This document shows positions 42,438-52,402 of a stretch of DNA of 64,000 nt, piece after piece; the first letter of the stretch is position 1; each line of letters opens with the position of its first letter. The DNA is from Spirosoma luteum DSM 19990. Its GTDB lineage: Bacteria; Bacteroidota; Bacteroidia; Cytophagales; Spirosomataceae. Location of the stretch: the NCBI RefSeq assembly GCF_000374065.1, contig NZ_KB893255.1, positions 1 to 64,000 of the forward strand. The letters are read 5' to 3'. The position numbers and the translations under genes were made by a program. Below the pieces are notes generated by a model. It worked only from the letters and a program-made list of their open reading frames with translations, was not told the DNA's origin and did not search any database.

Positions 42438-43277
42438 ATGCTTCAATTTGATACCATTGCGGGATTGCGCCAGCAGCTAAGGAGTATACGCTCTACGCAA
42501 TCCATTGGTTTAGTGCCTACTATGGGCGCCCTGCACGAAGGACATGCCACCCTCCTCGAAACCGCCCGTCAGGAAAACGAGGTTGTCGTGAGCAGCGTAT
42601 TTGTCAATCCCGTACAGTTCAACAACGCCGACGACCTCGCCCGGTACCCGCGTACGCTGGAAGCCGATTACAACCTCCTCGACGCTGCGGGCTGCGACCT
42701 GGTTTTTGTTCCGTCCGTGTCTGAAATGTACGCCGACTCCCCCCTGCTCCAACTGAATTTTGGGGCCCTGGAAACCACGATGGAAGGTGCTTTCCGGCCG
42801 GGGCATTTCAACGGGGTGGGGATTGTGGTGGCCAAACTGTTCAATATCATTCAACCCGACCGGGCCTATTTTGGGCAGAAGGACCTGCAACAGGTAGCCG
42901 TAATCCGGCGACTCACCAAAGACCTGAGCTTTCCGGTCGAGCTGATTCGATGCCCTACCGTGCGGGAAGCCGACGGGCTGGCCATGTCGTCGCGCAACCG
43001 TAACCTAACTGCCACCGAGCGGACACAGGCTACCCTGCTGTTCCGGGCGCTGACGCAGGCTCACAAAATGCTGACCGGGGGACATACTACCGCACAGACT
43101 AAAAACGCCATAAAAGCCCTTTTCGAAAGCTACCCGGCCTTTACGCTGGAATATGTGGAAATAGCCAATGCGGATACGCTGCAACCAGCAGACGAAATAC
43201 TGGCTCCGGGCCAGACGGCCATTTGTCTGGCCGCCCATCTGGGAAAGGTCAGGCTGATCGATAATCTGGTATTCTGA
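42438..43277 (+). CDS. panC: pantoate--beta-alanine ligase (pantothenate synthetase)
   Basis: The ATG at 42438 (MLQFDTIAGLRQQL) matches the usual PanC N-terminus; an in-frame ATG at 42408 would add ten residues. The protein has 279 residues with VPTMGALHEGHATLL (HIGH-like signature), FVNPVQFNN, FRPGHFNGVGIVVAKLFNI, YFGQKDLQQVAVI and the KMSKS-like MSSRNRNL. It joins pantoate and beta-alanine using ATP to make pantothenate, the precursor of CoA. Confidence 0.96.
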   Translation: MLQFDTIAGLRQQLRSIRSTQSIGLVPTMGALHEGHATLLETARQENEVVVSSVFVNPVQFNNADDLARYPRTLEADYNLLDAAGCDLVFVPSVSEMYADSPLLQLNFGALETTMEGAFRPGHFNGVGIVVAKLFNIIQPDRAYFGQKDLQQVAVIRRLTKDLSFPVELIRCPTVREADGLAMSSRNRNLTATERTQATLLFRALTQAHKMLTGGHTTAQTKNAIKALFESYPAFTLEYVEIANADTLQPADEILAPGQTAICLAAHLGKVRLIDNLVF

Positions 43278-43387
43278 CCTATCCAACCGCTTATCCTGAA
43301 TTTTGCCAACCCGCTGTAAAATCGGTTGATAAACTGGTCATTTATACGTAACTACACGCTTAGTTTTTAGACTTCCCAACTAATCCT

Positions 43388-46201
43388 ATGTTTATTCGAA
43401 ACAACCCTGTACGAATCGGTACACTGGCCGTTGCTTTACTGGTCAGTAGCCTGGGGATTACCTCCGCTCAGGATAAACCAGCCGCCGTGGCCGTACCGGA
43501 CGGTATTACCAAAGGTGCATCCGTTGAAGGCATTACGGAATACACGCTCAAGAACGGCCTGAAAGTACTCCTCTTTCCCGACCCGTCGAAGCCCACCATC
43601 ACCGTCAATATGACGTACCTGGTCGGTTCCCGGCACGAAGGGCTGGGCGAAACGGGTATGGCGCACCTGCTGGAGCACATGGTGTTCAAGGGCTCGACCA
43701 AACACCCTAATATTCCGCAGGAACTGACTACCCACGGTGCCCGGCCTAATGGTACCACCTGGCTCGACCGGACCAACTACTTCGAAACGTTTGCCGCTAC
43801 CGACGAGAACCTGAACTGGGCCCTCGACCTGGAAAGCGACCGGATGGTGAACTCGTTCATCAAGAACGAAGACCTCCAGAGTGAGTTCTCGGTGGTACGG
43901 AACGAGTTCGAGAGTGGCGAAAACAACCCCGGCCGCGTGCTGAACCAGCGCGTGGTGAGTGCCGCTTTCATCTGGCACAATTACGGCAACTCCACCATTG
44001 GTAACCGCTCCGACATCGAGAAAGTACCCATTGCCAACCTTCAGGCGTTCTACAAGAAGTTTTACCAGCCCGACAATTCCGTGCTGGTGGTAGCCGGTAA
44101 GATTGACGAGGCCAAAACCCTGAAACTGGTCGATCAGTATTTTGGGGCCATTCCCCGCCCCACGCGGGTATTGCAGCCCACGTACAGCATTGAGCCTACG
44201 CAGGATGGCGAGCGGAACGTAACGCTCCGGCGCATGGGCGATACCAAAGTTGTATCGTCGCTGTACCACATCATGCCCGGCTCGCACCCCGATTATCCCA
44301 CGATGGATGTCATCACCGATGTGCTGACCAGCGAACCCAGTGGGCGTTTGTACAAAGCGTTGATCGAAACCAAAAAAGCCGCGCAGGAATACGGGTATTC
44401 GTTCACGACCAAAGACCCCGGTTACGTATACTTCGCCACCGAATTACTCAAAGAGAAATCGACGGATGTAGCCAAAGCCGCCCTGCTTAACACGCTGGAT
44501 TCGATAGCCATTGTGCCGCCCACCAAAGAGGAAATCGACCGATCCAAGGCGACCATACTGAAAGACCTGGAACTTCAGTTTAAAAACGCGGAAAGTGTGG
44601 GTCTGGCCCTGAGTGAATTTATCGCTACCGGTGACTGGCGGCTGGGTTTCCTCTACCGCGACGCGCTGGAGAAGGTTTCCGTTGCCGATGTGCAGCGGGT
44701 GGCCAAATACTATTTCAAACCCTCAAACCGCACCGTGGGTATCTTTGAGCCAGACCCCTCGCCGGACCGCGTCGACGTGCCGAACCCGCCCGATATTGCC
44801 GCGATGGTGAAGGACTACAAAGGTCGCGCATTGGTGGCCCAGGGCGAAGCATTTGACCCCTCTCCCGCCAACATCGAGAGCCGTACGCACCGCACCGAAC
44901 AGGCCAACACCATCGAACTGGCCCTGTTACCCAAAACCACCCGTGGCAACGAAGTAAATGCCCGGATGACCCTGCGCTACGGCGACGTGAACAGCCTGAA
45001 GAATAAAGGCACCATTGCTGATCTTACGGCCAGTATGCTCGACAAAGGCACCACTACCCGCACCCGGCAGCAACTGAAAGATGAGTTCGACAAACTCAAA
45101 GCACAGGTCAACGTTTTTGGCGGAGGCAATCAGGTGAGCGCCAACATCAAAACGACGAAGGAGAATCTGCCCGCCGTTGTTAAACTGGTGGCCGATATGC
45201 TGAAGAATCCGGCTTTCGATGCCAACGAGTTCGATAAATTGAAGCAGGAGCAACTGGCGCAAATCGAGTCGCAGCGGTCGGAGCCGCAGGCCATTGCCGG
45301 CATGACCTTTCAGCGCACCATGAACCCGTACCCGAAAGATGATGTTCGGTACACCCAAACGCCCGACGAGCAGGTAGCCGCTATCAATGCCACCAAGCTG
45401 GACGACCTCAAGCAGTTTTATAAAGACTTCTACGGCGCACAGAGCTCCACATTTGCCGCCGTCGGTGATTTCGACGAGGCCGCTGTGAAGAAGGCCGTAA
45501 CGGGTGAGTTTGGTACCTGGAAAGCCAAAAAGCCGTTCAGCCGGTTGGTGTCGGTCTATAACGACGTGAAGCCTAGCCCGCAGTCCATCGAAACACCCGA
45601 TAAAGCCAACGCCCTTATGCTGGCGGGTGTGAACATCCCCCTGCGCGACGACGACCCCGATTATCCGGCACTGGTACTGGGCAACTACATGCTGGGTGGC
45701 GGCTTCCTGAACTCGCGGCTGGCTACCCGTATTCGTCAGAAGGAAGGGATCAGCTACGGCGTTGGTTCGCAGCTATCGGCTAACCCGCTCGACAAAACGG
45801 GTATGTTTATGACCTACGCCATCTACAACCCCGACAATGCCGAGCGGTTGGAAAAAGCCTTCCGGGAAGAAATGGAGCGGGTGGTAAAGGATGGCTTTAC
45901 GGCTGAGGAGATTCAGGCGGCCCGGTCAGGCTATTTGCAGTCGCGGATGGTATCGCGGGCGCAGGACCCCTCGCTGTCAAGTACGCTCAACAACTACCTG
46001 TACCTGAACCGGACAATGAACTGGGATGCCGATTTCGAGAAGAAAATGGAGAGCCTGACCCCCGAACAGGTCAATACCGCCATGAAAAGGCATATCGACC
46101 CCAGCAAAATCTCCATCATCAAAGCGGGGGATTTTGCTAAGTCCGCCCAAAAAGCCGCCGATGGCAAACCTGCGTCGTCGGTAAGTGGCGGCAAGAAGTA
46201 A
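43388..46201 (+). CDS. exported M16 family zinc protease (two-repeat, pitrilysin type)
   Basis: A 937-residue protein with a signal peptide (TLAVALLVSSLGITSAQ). The first M16 half has the inverted zinc motif HLLEH (H93, E96, H97) and the third ligand region in VVRNEFESGENNPG. The second half (from about residue 510) has the fold (MTLRYGDVNSLKNKGTIADL and GGGFLNSRLATRIRQKEGISY) but no HxxEH, as usual for the inactive half. It should degrade peptides in the periplasm. The C-terminus is Lys-, Ala- and Gly-rich. Confidence 0.93.
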   Translation: MFIRNNPVRIGTLAVALLVSSLGITSAQDKPAAVAVPDGITKGASVEGITEYTLKNGLKVLLFPDPSKPTITVNMTYLVGSRHEGLGETGMAHLLEHMVFKGSTKHPNIPQELTTHGARPNGTTWLDRTNYFETFAATDENLNWALDLESDRMVNSFIKNEDLQSEFSVVRNEFESGENNPGRVLNQRVVSAAFIWHNYGNSTIGNRSDIEKVPIANLQAFYKKFYQPDNSVLVVAGKIDEAKTLKLVDQYFGAIPRPTRVLQPTYSIEPTQDGERNVTLRRMGDTKVVSSLYHIMPGSHPDYPTMDVITDVLTSEPSGRLYKALIETKKAAQEYGYSFTTKDPGYVYFATELLKEKSTDVAKAALLNTLDSIAIVPPTKEEIDRSKATILKDLELQFKNAESVGLALSEFIATGDWRLGFLYRDALEKVSVADVQRVAKYYFKPSNRTVGIFEPDPSPDRVDVPNPPDIAAMVKDYKGRALVAQGEAFDPSPANIESRTHRTEQANTIELALLPKTTRGNEVNARMTLRYGDVNSLKNKGTIADLTASMLDKGTTTRTRQQLKDEFDKLKAQVNVFGGGNQVSANIKTTKENLPAVVKLVADMLKNPAFDANEFDKLKQEQLAQIESQRSEPQAIAGMTFQRTMNPYPKDDVRYTQTPDEQVAAINATKLDDLKQFYKDFYGAQSSTFAAVGDFDEAAVKKAVTGEFGTWKAKKPFSRLVSVYNDVKPSPQSIETPDKANALMLAGVNIPLRDDDPDYPALVLGNYMLGGGFLNSRLATRIRQKEGISYGVGSQLSANPLDKTGMFMTYAIYNPDNAERLEKAFREEMERVVKDGFTAEEIQAARSGYLQSRMVSRAQDPSLSSTLNNYLYLNRTMNWDADFEKKMESLTPEQVNTAMKRHIDPSKISIIKAGDFAKSAQKAADGKPASSVSGGKK

Positions 46202-46261
46202 CCGCACCGGCAACCCGACGTGTACTAAAACCGGTGGGATTGATTTTGCTTAGGGATAACC

Positions 46262-46302
46262 GCATTGAGCCCAGCCCCGTTAAACGGGGCTGGGCTCAAT
46301 GC
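46262..46302. repeat. perfect 20-bp palindrome after M16 protease gene
   Basis: GCATTGAGCCCAGCCCCGTT (46262-46281) pairs exactly with 46283-46302 around a single A. It lies 60 nt after the protease stop and 64 nt before the next ATG. It may terminate the protease transcript, though no T-run follows directly. Confidence 0.9.
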
Positions 46303-46366
46303 ATTTAGGCGTTTTTGGGTTAGTGGCTCATGTACAGTCAGACTGCTTTTTCGCTTTCTTTGCGGC

Positions 46367-47389
46367 ATGACCTTACGCAGAGCAGCCATTATCGGGGGCG
46401 GTAACATTGCCGATAAAAACCACATTCCCGCGCTAAAACAGCTGGCGGATCAAGTAGACATCGTGGCGGTTTGCAGCCGCGACCTTGGTAAAGCCCGAAC
46501 CCTGGCCGATACACACGGTATTGCCCACGCCTTCGACAGCACGGCCCAACTCTACCAGCAGTGTGCGCCGGATGTGGTGGTTATTTGCACACCCAACAAC
46601 CTGCATTATCCGCAAACGATAGAGGCCCTGGAAAACAACTGCCATGTTTTCTGCGAAAAACCCCCGGCCCTGAACGCCGAAAACGCCCGTGAAATGGCCG
46701 ACCTTGCCGCCCAAAAAGGGCGCGTACTGGCCTACAACTTCCAGCTTCGGCAAACGCCCGAATGGCAGTTGTTCACGCGCTGCAAAGCCGACGGACTACT
46801 CGGTGATATGTACCACATCAAGGCCCATTTTCTGCGTCGGCGGGGTATTCCGGGCTGGGGTTACTTCACCAACAAGGCTATGCAGGGCGGTGGCGCACTG
46901 ATGGACCTCGGCGTTCATGTGCTCGACCTGGCCCTCTGCGCCTTCGATTATCAGGTACCCGATACCGTGCTGGGTAACACCTACGATTTTATTGGCAAAG
47001 CGGGTGGCAAAGGCTTGATGGGCGACTGGAATCCAGCCACGTTCGAGGTGGAGGATGCGGCTATGGCGTACCTGTCGTTTCCCGGCAAAGCATCCGTTAT
47101 GTTATCGGCCTCGTTTGCCCTGAACACGCAGGTAGAAAAAGACCGTAACCTGGAACTGTTCGGTAGCAAAGGGGGGGTAAAACTCTTTCCGTTTGCGCTC
47201 CACACCGAACTGGCCGGTGAGCTGGCCGATGTGCAGTTTCCGTATCTGGAAGAGGTGGACATTCAGCTAAAAAACACAGCGGCTTTTCTGGATGCCTGCG
47301 CCGGGAAACCGTCCAACGTCTGCACCGCTGAGCAGGGCGCTGTCCTACAGGAAATTGTCCAGCGAATTTATGCGTCGGCACTAGTCTAG
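46367..47389 (+). CDS. Gfo/Idh/MocA family oxidoreductase (cytoplasmic)
   Basis: The ATG at 46367 begins a 340-residue protein directly with the NAD-binding motif AAIIGGGNIADKNHIPAL; the upstream open frame runs through a palindrome and is not used. VICTPNNLHYPQTIEAL, CHVFCEKPPALNAENA with the catalytic EKP, and GGGALMDLGVHVLDLAL with the conserved D and H are all present. Unlike the two Tat-type relatives in this window it has no export signal. It oxidises a sugar or related alcohol with NAD(P); the substrate is unknown. Confidence 0.88.
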   Translation: MTLRRAAIIGGGNIADKNHIPALKQLADQVDIVAVCSRDLGKARTLADTHGIAHAFDSTAQLYQQCAPDVVVICTPNNLHYPQTIEALENNCHVFCEKPPALNAENAREMADLAAQKGRVLAYNFQLRQTPEWQLFTRCKADGLLGDMYHIKAHFLRRRGIPGWGYFTNKAMQGGGALMDLGVHVLDLALCAFDYQVPDTVLGNTYDFIGKAGGKGLMGDWNPATFEVEDAAMAYLSFPGKASVMLSASFALNTQVEKDRNLELFGSKGGVKLFPFALHTELAGELADVQFPYLEEVDIQLKNTAAFLDACAGKPSNVCTAEQGAVLQEIVQRIYASALV

Positions 47390-47451
47390 GGCTCTAGCAT
47401 GCTACCGGGGCTTTTAGTTGGGGTAATTCTGAGAACCTGAATGGCGATGTG

Positions 47452-48921
47452 ATGAATCAAATAGCAAGAGAATTTCACAGACAATTCAACCGGCTGCTCG
47501 TACCGCTGTTGATTGGGCTGGTTACCTCCTCCTGCCAGCCAACTGCTGCCGTAACGGATGCACCAATCAGTACTACTGAGTTACGGGAGGACTTTCGTAT
47601 CCTGCGCAAAACACTTGAGGAAGCACATCCGGGTCTGTACTGGTATACCGCTAAAGGGAGGATGGACGCTTATTTCGACAGTACCTACGCCCAACTTAAT
47701 CAGGATATGTCGGAGGTTGAGTTTTTGACACGGCTGCTGCCCGTTATTGCCCATGTCCGATGCCTGCATACCAACGTTAGTTTTTCGGATAGACCTAGGC
47801 ATCAGCCTACGCGAATGTCCAGAGTGTTGCCGCTGGCCCTTTATCCGGACAAAGGCAAGGTGTACATCGAAAAAAACTATAGTAACGCCCTGCACGAAGG
47901 GAGCCAGCTGCTGGCCATCAATAACCAGCCAATCAATAAACTGACAAACCAGCTTTTACGGGCTATCCCGGCCGATGGGTACAACCAAACGTTCAAAGAG
48001 TACCTGCTGACCCAAGGCGTTTTCCGGGAGGGATTTGCCTTATTGGTGGGTCAGCCCAGGGAGTTCGCGTTGACGGTTCGGGAGCCGACGGGTAGAACGG
48101 TTCAGTGTACAGTACCGGCCTTGTCGCCGACAGCCATCAACCAACTGGCTGCCACTCATCGTTCAGAAGCAATGGACTTAGCCTTTCCGAAAGCCAGCGT
48201 CGCCTTACTGACTCTGCCCACGTTTGAGCGGAACAACAGCGCATTTCGGGACAGCATCAGGGCTATTTTTCGGACAATTAACCAACGAAATATCCGGACA
48301 CTGATTATTGACGTACGGGACAATGGCGGGGGCAATAATCAGAACGTAACGGAATTGTTTTCGTACATAGCAGCGCGGCCCTTCCGGCACCTGAAAAAGA
48401 CCGAACGGCTGGCTAAACCCATTACGTACGGCCCGCACATTAAAAATCAGGCGGCTTTTGCGCAATTAAAAGGCACCCGAACGGCTGCCGGGACCTACGC
48501 TATGGATTACCTGTATGCGGGCACCTCGACCCGAAAGCCAGTCAACGAGTATGGTTTTAGGGATAAGCTTATTGTACTGGCCAATGGCGGAACAGCGTCG
48601 GCCGCGTCGGAATTTGTGGCGCTGGCTCACGGATACAAACGGGCATTGGTCGTAGGCGAAGAAACCGGCGGCTGTTATTATGGTGCCAGTGGTGGGCGTT
48701 ACCTGACGTTAGTGCTACCCAACAGTCAGTTGCAGGTCAGGATACCGGTCATTCGTATTTTTACCGACGTACCGGAGGATTACGTCCGACAACCGAAAGG
48801 ACGGGGCGTATTGCCGGACTACCCCGTGCGGCCTACCATTGCAGACAGGCTGGCCCATGAAGACCCACAGTTCGAAACCGCCCTGAGGCTGACGAATAGT
48901 ACACTCCTGCGACCCCACTGA
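47452..48921 (+). CDS. S41 family peptidase, lipoprotein
   Basis: A protein of about 489 residues; a GTG just before the ATG at 47452 is an alternative start. A lipobox (LVTSSC) at residues 24-29 or so indicates a membrane-anchored lipoprotein. A tricorn-like helical part (ELREDFRILRKTLEEAHPG) and a degenerate PDZ-like region precede the protease core: TLIIDVRDNGGGNN, and the nucleophile serine near residue 383 in GGTASAASEF. Where processing proteases have a general-base lysine, this protein reads GEETGGCYYGASGG without lysine, a pattern I recall in other Bacteroidota S41 proteins. Its substrate is unknown. Confidence 0.88.
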   Translation: MNQIAREFHRQFNRLLVPLLIGLVTSSCQPTAAVTDAPISTTELREDFRILRKTLEEAHPGLYWYTAKGRMDAYFDSTYAQLNQDMSEVEFLTRLLPVIAHVRCLHTNVSFSDRPRHQPTRMSRVLPLALYPDKGKVYIEKNYSNALHEGSQLLAINNQPINKLTNQLLRAIPADGYNQTFKEYLLTQGVFREGFALLVGQPREFALTVREPTGRTVQCTVPALSPTAINQLAATHRSEAMDLAFPKASVALLTLPTFERNNSAFRDSIRAIFRTINQRNIRTLIIDVRDNGGGNNQNVTELFSYIAARPFRHLKKTERLAKPITYGPHIKNQAAFAQLKGTRTAAGTYAMDYLYAGTSTRKPVNEYGFRDKLIVLANGGTASAASEFVALAHGYKRALVVGEETGGCYYGASGGRYLTLVLPNSQLQVRIPVIRIFTDVPEDYVRQPKGRGVLPDYPVRPTIADRLAHEDPQFETALRLTNSTLLRPH

Positions 48922-49172
48922 CCTTTTAGATCAACCCTCCATAACTGCTATACCTACTGAGTACGTAAAGCGATCCCATAAAATCATTGAAAGCAGAAAA
49001 GTAGCGGGCTTCACTCCAACCAGGCCCTTTATACCAGCAACTTTTTAGTGCGTATCCCCGTCGACTTCGTTATCACTACATTGGCTTTCCGTTCATTCAG
49101 CACGGCATGAGGTTGACAACAGTTCGGTCTATGTAGAGCTGCTTTCAAGCTTTGCGCTCCCTGCAATAGACG

Positions 49173-50342
49173 CTACCGGATATTGCCCCCCGGATTGAGA
49201 CCACTGGGAACACGAGCCGGAATATACTTGTCAAAATCAGGGTCAGTCAGGGCGTTCAGGAACGAAATGAGCTGCTCCTGCTCCGTAGTGCCCAAAGCGA
49301 TTCGCTGTATTTTTGGGTCTAACTGCGGTACCGACACATGCGGATTTTGTGAAATGGGTTCGCCTATATCATCGTAAAACTTCATTACCTGCTTTAAGGT
49401 CTGAAAGACTCCATTGTGCATGTAGGGTGCCGTCAGCCCAACATTTCTCAGCGAGGGGGTTCGGAATGCATAGGTACCACCTGCGCCCGCATCAGAACTG
49501 GCAAGCTGGGTATTGTCGGGCACCGACAGCACATGCAACTGGTAGTCGGAAAACATTGGGCCCGAATGGCAAATGGGACAGCCTTCGTCCTTAAATAATT
49601 GCATTCCCCTTATTTGTCCTTCAGTAAGTGCCGTTTTGTTGCCCTTCTGGTAGTAGTCGAAGGGTGCATTCATGGCTACCAGGGTTCGTTCGAAGGCCGC
49701 AATAGCCTGGCTGATGGTAGCCGACGTAATACCCTGGCTGCCAAACGCAGTTTGAAAAAGTTGTTGGTACTCAGCAATTTTTGTCAAACGAGCCACCAGC
49801 GTATCTAACGTAACGGCTTCGCTGTAGGCATGGCCGCGCATCTCCTCAAAGGTCATCAGCGGGTGGGTCACCTGATGTTCGAGGCTTTGCGTACGCGAAT
49901 CCCAGAACATCGGCGCAGTTAACGGCACATACTTCCCGCTGACATCCATGCCATTAAAGGCCGCATTGAGTATAGTCTGGGTATTTCGCCTGGTAACCGT
50001 CACATCGTTCGGCCGCAGAAACCGGCGGTTTGGCCCGTAGCCAACAGCATTGGGACCCAGTGAAAGGTCCAGACCATCGGTATAAGCGTTGTTGGGGTGA
50101 TGGCAGGTAGCACAGGCTACGTCCTTACCACCCGACAGGATGGGGTCCCAAAACAGCGCCTGTCCCAGTGCCGCCGTATCATTAGTGATTGGATTACCAA
50201 TCGCAGGGCTGACCCCACCGGGTTGGACCGGTTGGCTTACTGCTGGGGTAATGTTGGTGTTCCCATCGTCTTTTGTACACGCTTCGATAACGAGGGTGAA
50301 GAAAATCAGTATCGTGAACAAAGCGAATAGGTTTTTGCGCAT
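49173..50342 (-). CDS. di-heme cytochrome c peroxidase family lipoprotein
   Basis: A 389-residue protein with a lipoprotein signal (lipid-bearing C22 in LVIEACTK). The two heme c sites are CATCH (in GKDVACATCHHPNNAYTDG) and CPICH (in DEGCPICHSGPMFSD), in the order of bacterial di-heme peroxidases and MauG-like proteins. GLTAPYMHNGVFQTLKQVMKFYD carries the Met/His ligand region. It probably reduces peroxide in the periplasm with cytochrome electrons, or oxidises a protein partner. A perfect palindrome sits 14 nt before the ATG. The 251 bp between it and the S41 gene (48922-49172) show nothing that I recognise. Confidence 0.93.
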   Translation of the reverse strand: MRKNLFALFTILIFFTLVIEACTKDDGNTNITPAVSQPVQPGGVSPAIGNPITNDTAALGQALFWDPILSGGKDVACATCHHPNNAYTDGLDLSLGPNAVGYGPNRRFLRPNDVTVTRRNTQTILNAAFNGMDVSGKYVPLTAPMFWDSRTQSLEHQVTHPLMTFEEMRGHAYSEAVTLDTLVARLTKIAEYQQLFQTAFGSQGITSATISQAIAAFERTLVAMNAPFDYYQKGNKTALTEGQIRGMQLFKDEGCPICHSGPMFSDYQLHVLSVPDNTQLASSDAGAGGTYAFRTPSLRNVGLTAPYMHNGVFQTLKQVMKFYDDIGEPISQNPHVSVPQLDPKIQRIALGTTEQEQLISFLNALTDPDFDKYIPARVPSGLNPGGNIR

Positions 50343-50356
50343 AGTACGGAAGGTAC

Positions 50357-50406
50357 ATTAAAATTGTCCGTTGAAAAAGTATGTTTTTTCAACGGACAAT
50401 TTTAAT
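50357..50406. repeat. perfect 22-bp inverted repeat in front of peroxidase gene
   Basis: The arms 50357-50378 and 50385-50406 pair exactly around a 6-nt loop (core TTGTCCGTTGAAAAA). It lies 14 nt upstream of the peroxidase ATG, inside its leader. A-runs and T-runs flank the loop instead of the foot, unlike a normal terminator. The rest of 50343-50737 holds at most one small doubtful gene. Confidence 0.93.
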
Positions 50407-50437
50407 GATTGTGTATAGGTCTGGATATGCTGGATAA

Positions 50438-50656
50438 TCAAGCGCGTATCAACGAACTACGTAGGCTGGTCTGTTTTGAAAACAGGAGGTCGTTGTAGCG
50501 TATTTCCAGGGTGATACCGCGCTTCCACCGAAGCCAGTCTCTCCGCCAGCCGACAGCTCCCTCCATCTGTGGCTGAAATTCCAGAACAACCTGTCGTTTC
50601 AATTTATAATAGATGGTTGGGTGTCTTACAGTCGTATGGATGAGTCCTGTTTTCAT
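50438..50656 (-). CDS. doubtful small basic protein, 72 residues
   Basis: An ATG at 50656 opens a 72-residue frame rich in Arg, Lys and Leu, with two Trp pairs (GWRRDWLRWKRG). There is no signal peptide or known motif. It lies alone between the Tat oxidoreductase and peroxidase genes on the same strand. It may be a chance frame. Confidence 0.3.
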   Translation of the reverse strand: MKTGLIHTTVRHPTIYYKLKRQVVLEFQPQMEGAVGWRRDWLRWKRGITLEIRYNDLLFSKQTSLRSSLIRA

Positions 50657-50737
50657 AATCGGGTAGTTAAAAATTGCCTGGTATTTTACCGCTGCACGTA
50701 TGACAACGTACGAAAAGGAGTGTTCAACTCTACTTAC

Positions 50738-52081
50738 TCATACCTTCGGTTCCCATCCTTTTTCGTAGGTGCGGCTCCATAGCTTCTGCGCGTCACTATC
50801 GCCGATGATATGGCCGTTTTTAGGATCGATGCTCAGTCCGCGGCCAACACGCCAGGCAATGTTGCCCAGTTGCATGGCCACCACACTTTTATAACCGGTT
50901 TCTACATCGCAGTTTGGCCGGCGATTGTTTCGGATGGCATCCAGAAAATCCATGACGTGCAGGTTGTCCATCCCTAAGCTGGGGCTGGCGGTGTTGCGGC
51001 CCTGCACATCGCCTTCCTCTACTGATTTCACTTCTTTCACCAGCTTTCCATCCAGGTCATACACGGTGTAATTATCACCCCCCGTGTCCAGACTACCCTT
51101 TTCGCCGTAGAAAATAATGCCCCGGTCCTGCCCTTCTATCTTCCGTCCGTTCGAGCTGCGGGATTCCCACATCAGCGAAACGCGGCCCGGATAATCCATA
51201 ATAATAACCTGGGTATCGGGCGTTTCCCAATCATCTTTAAATTCATAGCGCCCCCCAACGGAACTAACCCGAATTGGGAAATCGACTCCTAATCCCCAGC
51301 GGGCCACATCGACCTCATGGGTGCCGTTATTCAGGGCTTCGCCGGTGCCCCAGTGCCAAAACCAGTGCCAGTTGTAATGGATGAGATTATCCTTGTAAGC
51401 CATTCGGGGAGCGGGGCCCTGCCATAACTCATAATCAAGCCAGTCGGGCACGGTGCCGGGTTTAAGTACCGTTGCTTTCCGGTTGTTGGTATACCAGGTT
51501 TTGGCCATGTACACGCGTCCAATTATGCCCTGATGCAGTTGTTCGATGCCCTGCGTCAGCACGGGGGCCGACCGCCGTTGGGCACCCATCTGCACTACCC
51601 GGTTATATTTCCGGGCTGCTGCCACGGCCAACTCCCCTTCGTGCGGATTATGACTAAGCGGTTTTTCAACGTACACATGCTTACCCGCCTGACAACCCAT
51701 AATGGCGAGTGGAGCGTGCCAGTGGTCGGGGGTAGCGATGTAGATAGCGTCGATTGATTTATCTTCCAGTACCCGGCGGCAGTCTTTCTCTGATTTGGGC
51801 GTCTGGGTTTGTTTGGTACCCAGAATGGTTTTTATGGCCTTCGGAATAGCGCGGGAATCCACGTCGCACACCGTACCGACTTCGGCGTTCTTCTGACCGG
51901 CAATGGTGCCGCCCATGCTGTTTCCCCGGCTGTTAACACCAATGGTTGCTACCCGGATTAACTCGTTGGCCCCGATGATTCGGCTATAGCTTTTGGCACT
52001 CATCCCGTAAACGGAGCCACCCAGGGCTACACCCACCGAGCCAATGCCTACTTTCTTTATAAAATCGCGCCTGTTTTCCAT
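50738..52081 (-). CDS. Tat-exported Gfo/Idh/MocA family oxidoreductase
   Basis: A 447-residue paralogue of the protein at 28874. It has a twin-arginine-like signal (ENRRDFIKKVGIGSVGVALG), the NAD-binding part VATIGVNSRG, IYIATPDHWHAPLAIMG and HVYVEKPLSHNPHEGE. The C-terminus SRTYEKGWEPKV also mirrors the ending of the first copy. It probably acts on sugars outside the cytoplasm. Unlike the first copy, it has no isomerase-like partner next to it. Confidence 0.9.
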   Translation of the reverse strand: MENRRDFIKKVGIGSVGVALGGSVYGMSAKSYSRIIGANELIRVATIGVNSRGNSMGGTIAGQKNAEVGTVCDVDSRAIPKAIKTILGTKQTQTPKSEKDCRRVLEDKSIDAIYIATPDHWHAPLAIMGCQAGKHVYVEKPLSHNPHEGELAVAAARKYNRVVQMGAQRRSAPVLTQGIEQLHQGIIGRVYMAKTWYTNNRKATVLKPGTVPDWLDYELWQGPAPRMAYKDNLIHYNWHWFWHWGTGEALNNGTHEVDVARWGLGVDFPIRVSSVGGRYEFKDDWETPDTQVIIMDYPGRVSLMWESRSSNGRKIEGQDRGIIFYGEKGSLDTGGDNYTVYDLDGKLVKEVKSVEEGDVQGRNTASPSLGMDNLHVMDFLDAIRNNRRPNCDVETGYKSVVAMQLGNIAWRVGRGLSIDPKNGHIIGDSDAQKLWSRTYEKGWEPKV

Positions 52082-52402
52082 GGACTGCTTAGTAAAAGTT
52101 GCGTTTCGCCGATACTGAACAGATTCGTCGACGATATCTCACAAAGACATCCGCACCGGAAAATTACCGCATAGCCCGGTGGTGATCAGACTAAAGAGTC
52201 AGTTGTCGGTGCGCTATCCGGCAATGTATCCGTTTTGGGTCGCTTTTCAGGCCGGTCGCCCCTGGGCAGTTTCCAGTTGCACTGCTTCCGGAAGGGCATC
52301 GTTAGTAGTTACCCACCGTCAGCCCTCATCCCGATTGGCCGGTACCCCTATGGTTAATTCCCGCTGGGCAACATCCATCCAGTGCGTCTTAATCCTGCTT
52401 CA
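52082..52402. other. intergenic region without recognisable gene
   Basis: This 321-bp gap lies between the DUF4143 ATPase gene (end 52403) and the oxidoreductase gene (start 52081), both on the minus strand. Short open frames exist on both strands, but none has coding-like composition that I trust. It may hold a decayed gene, and should hold the oxidoreductase promoter. Confidence 0.4.

Noticed and set aside
43436-44287. 283-residue open frame opposite the M16 protease
   Set aside because: Antisense to the zinc-binding domain of the protease; no start context or recognisable motif.
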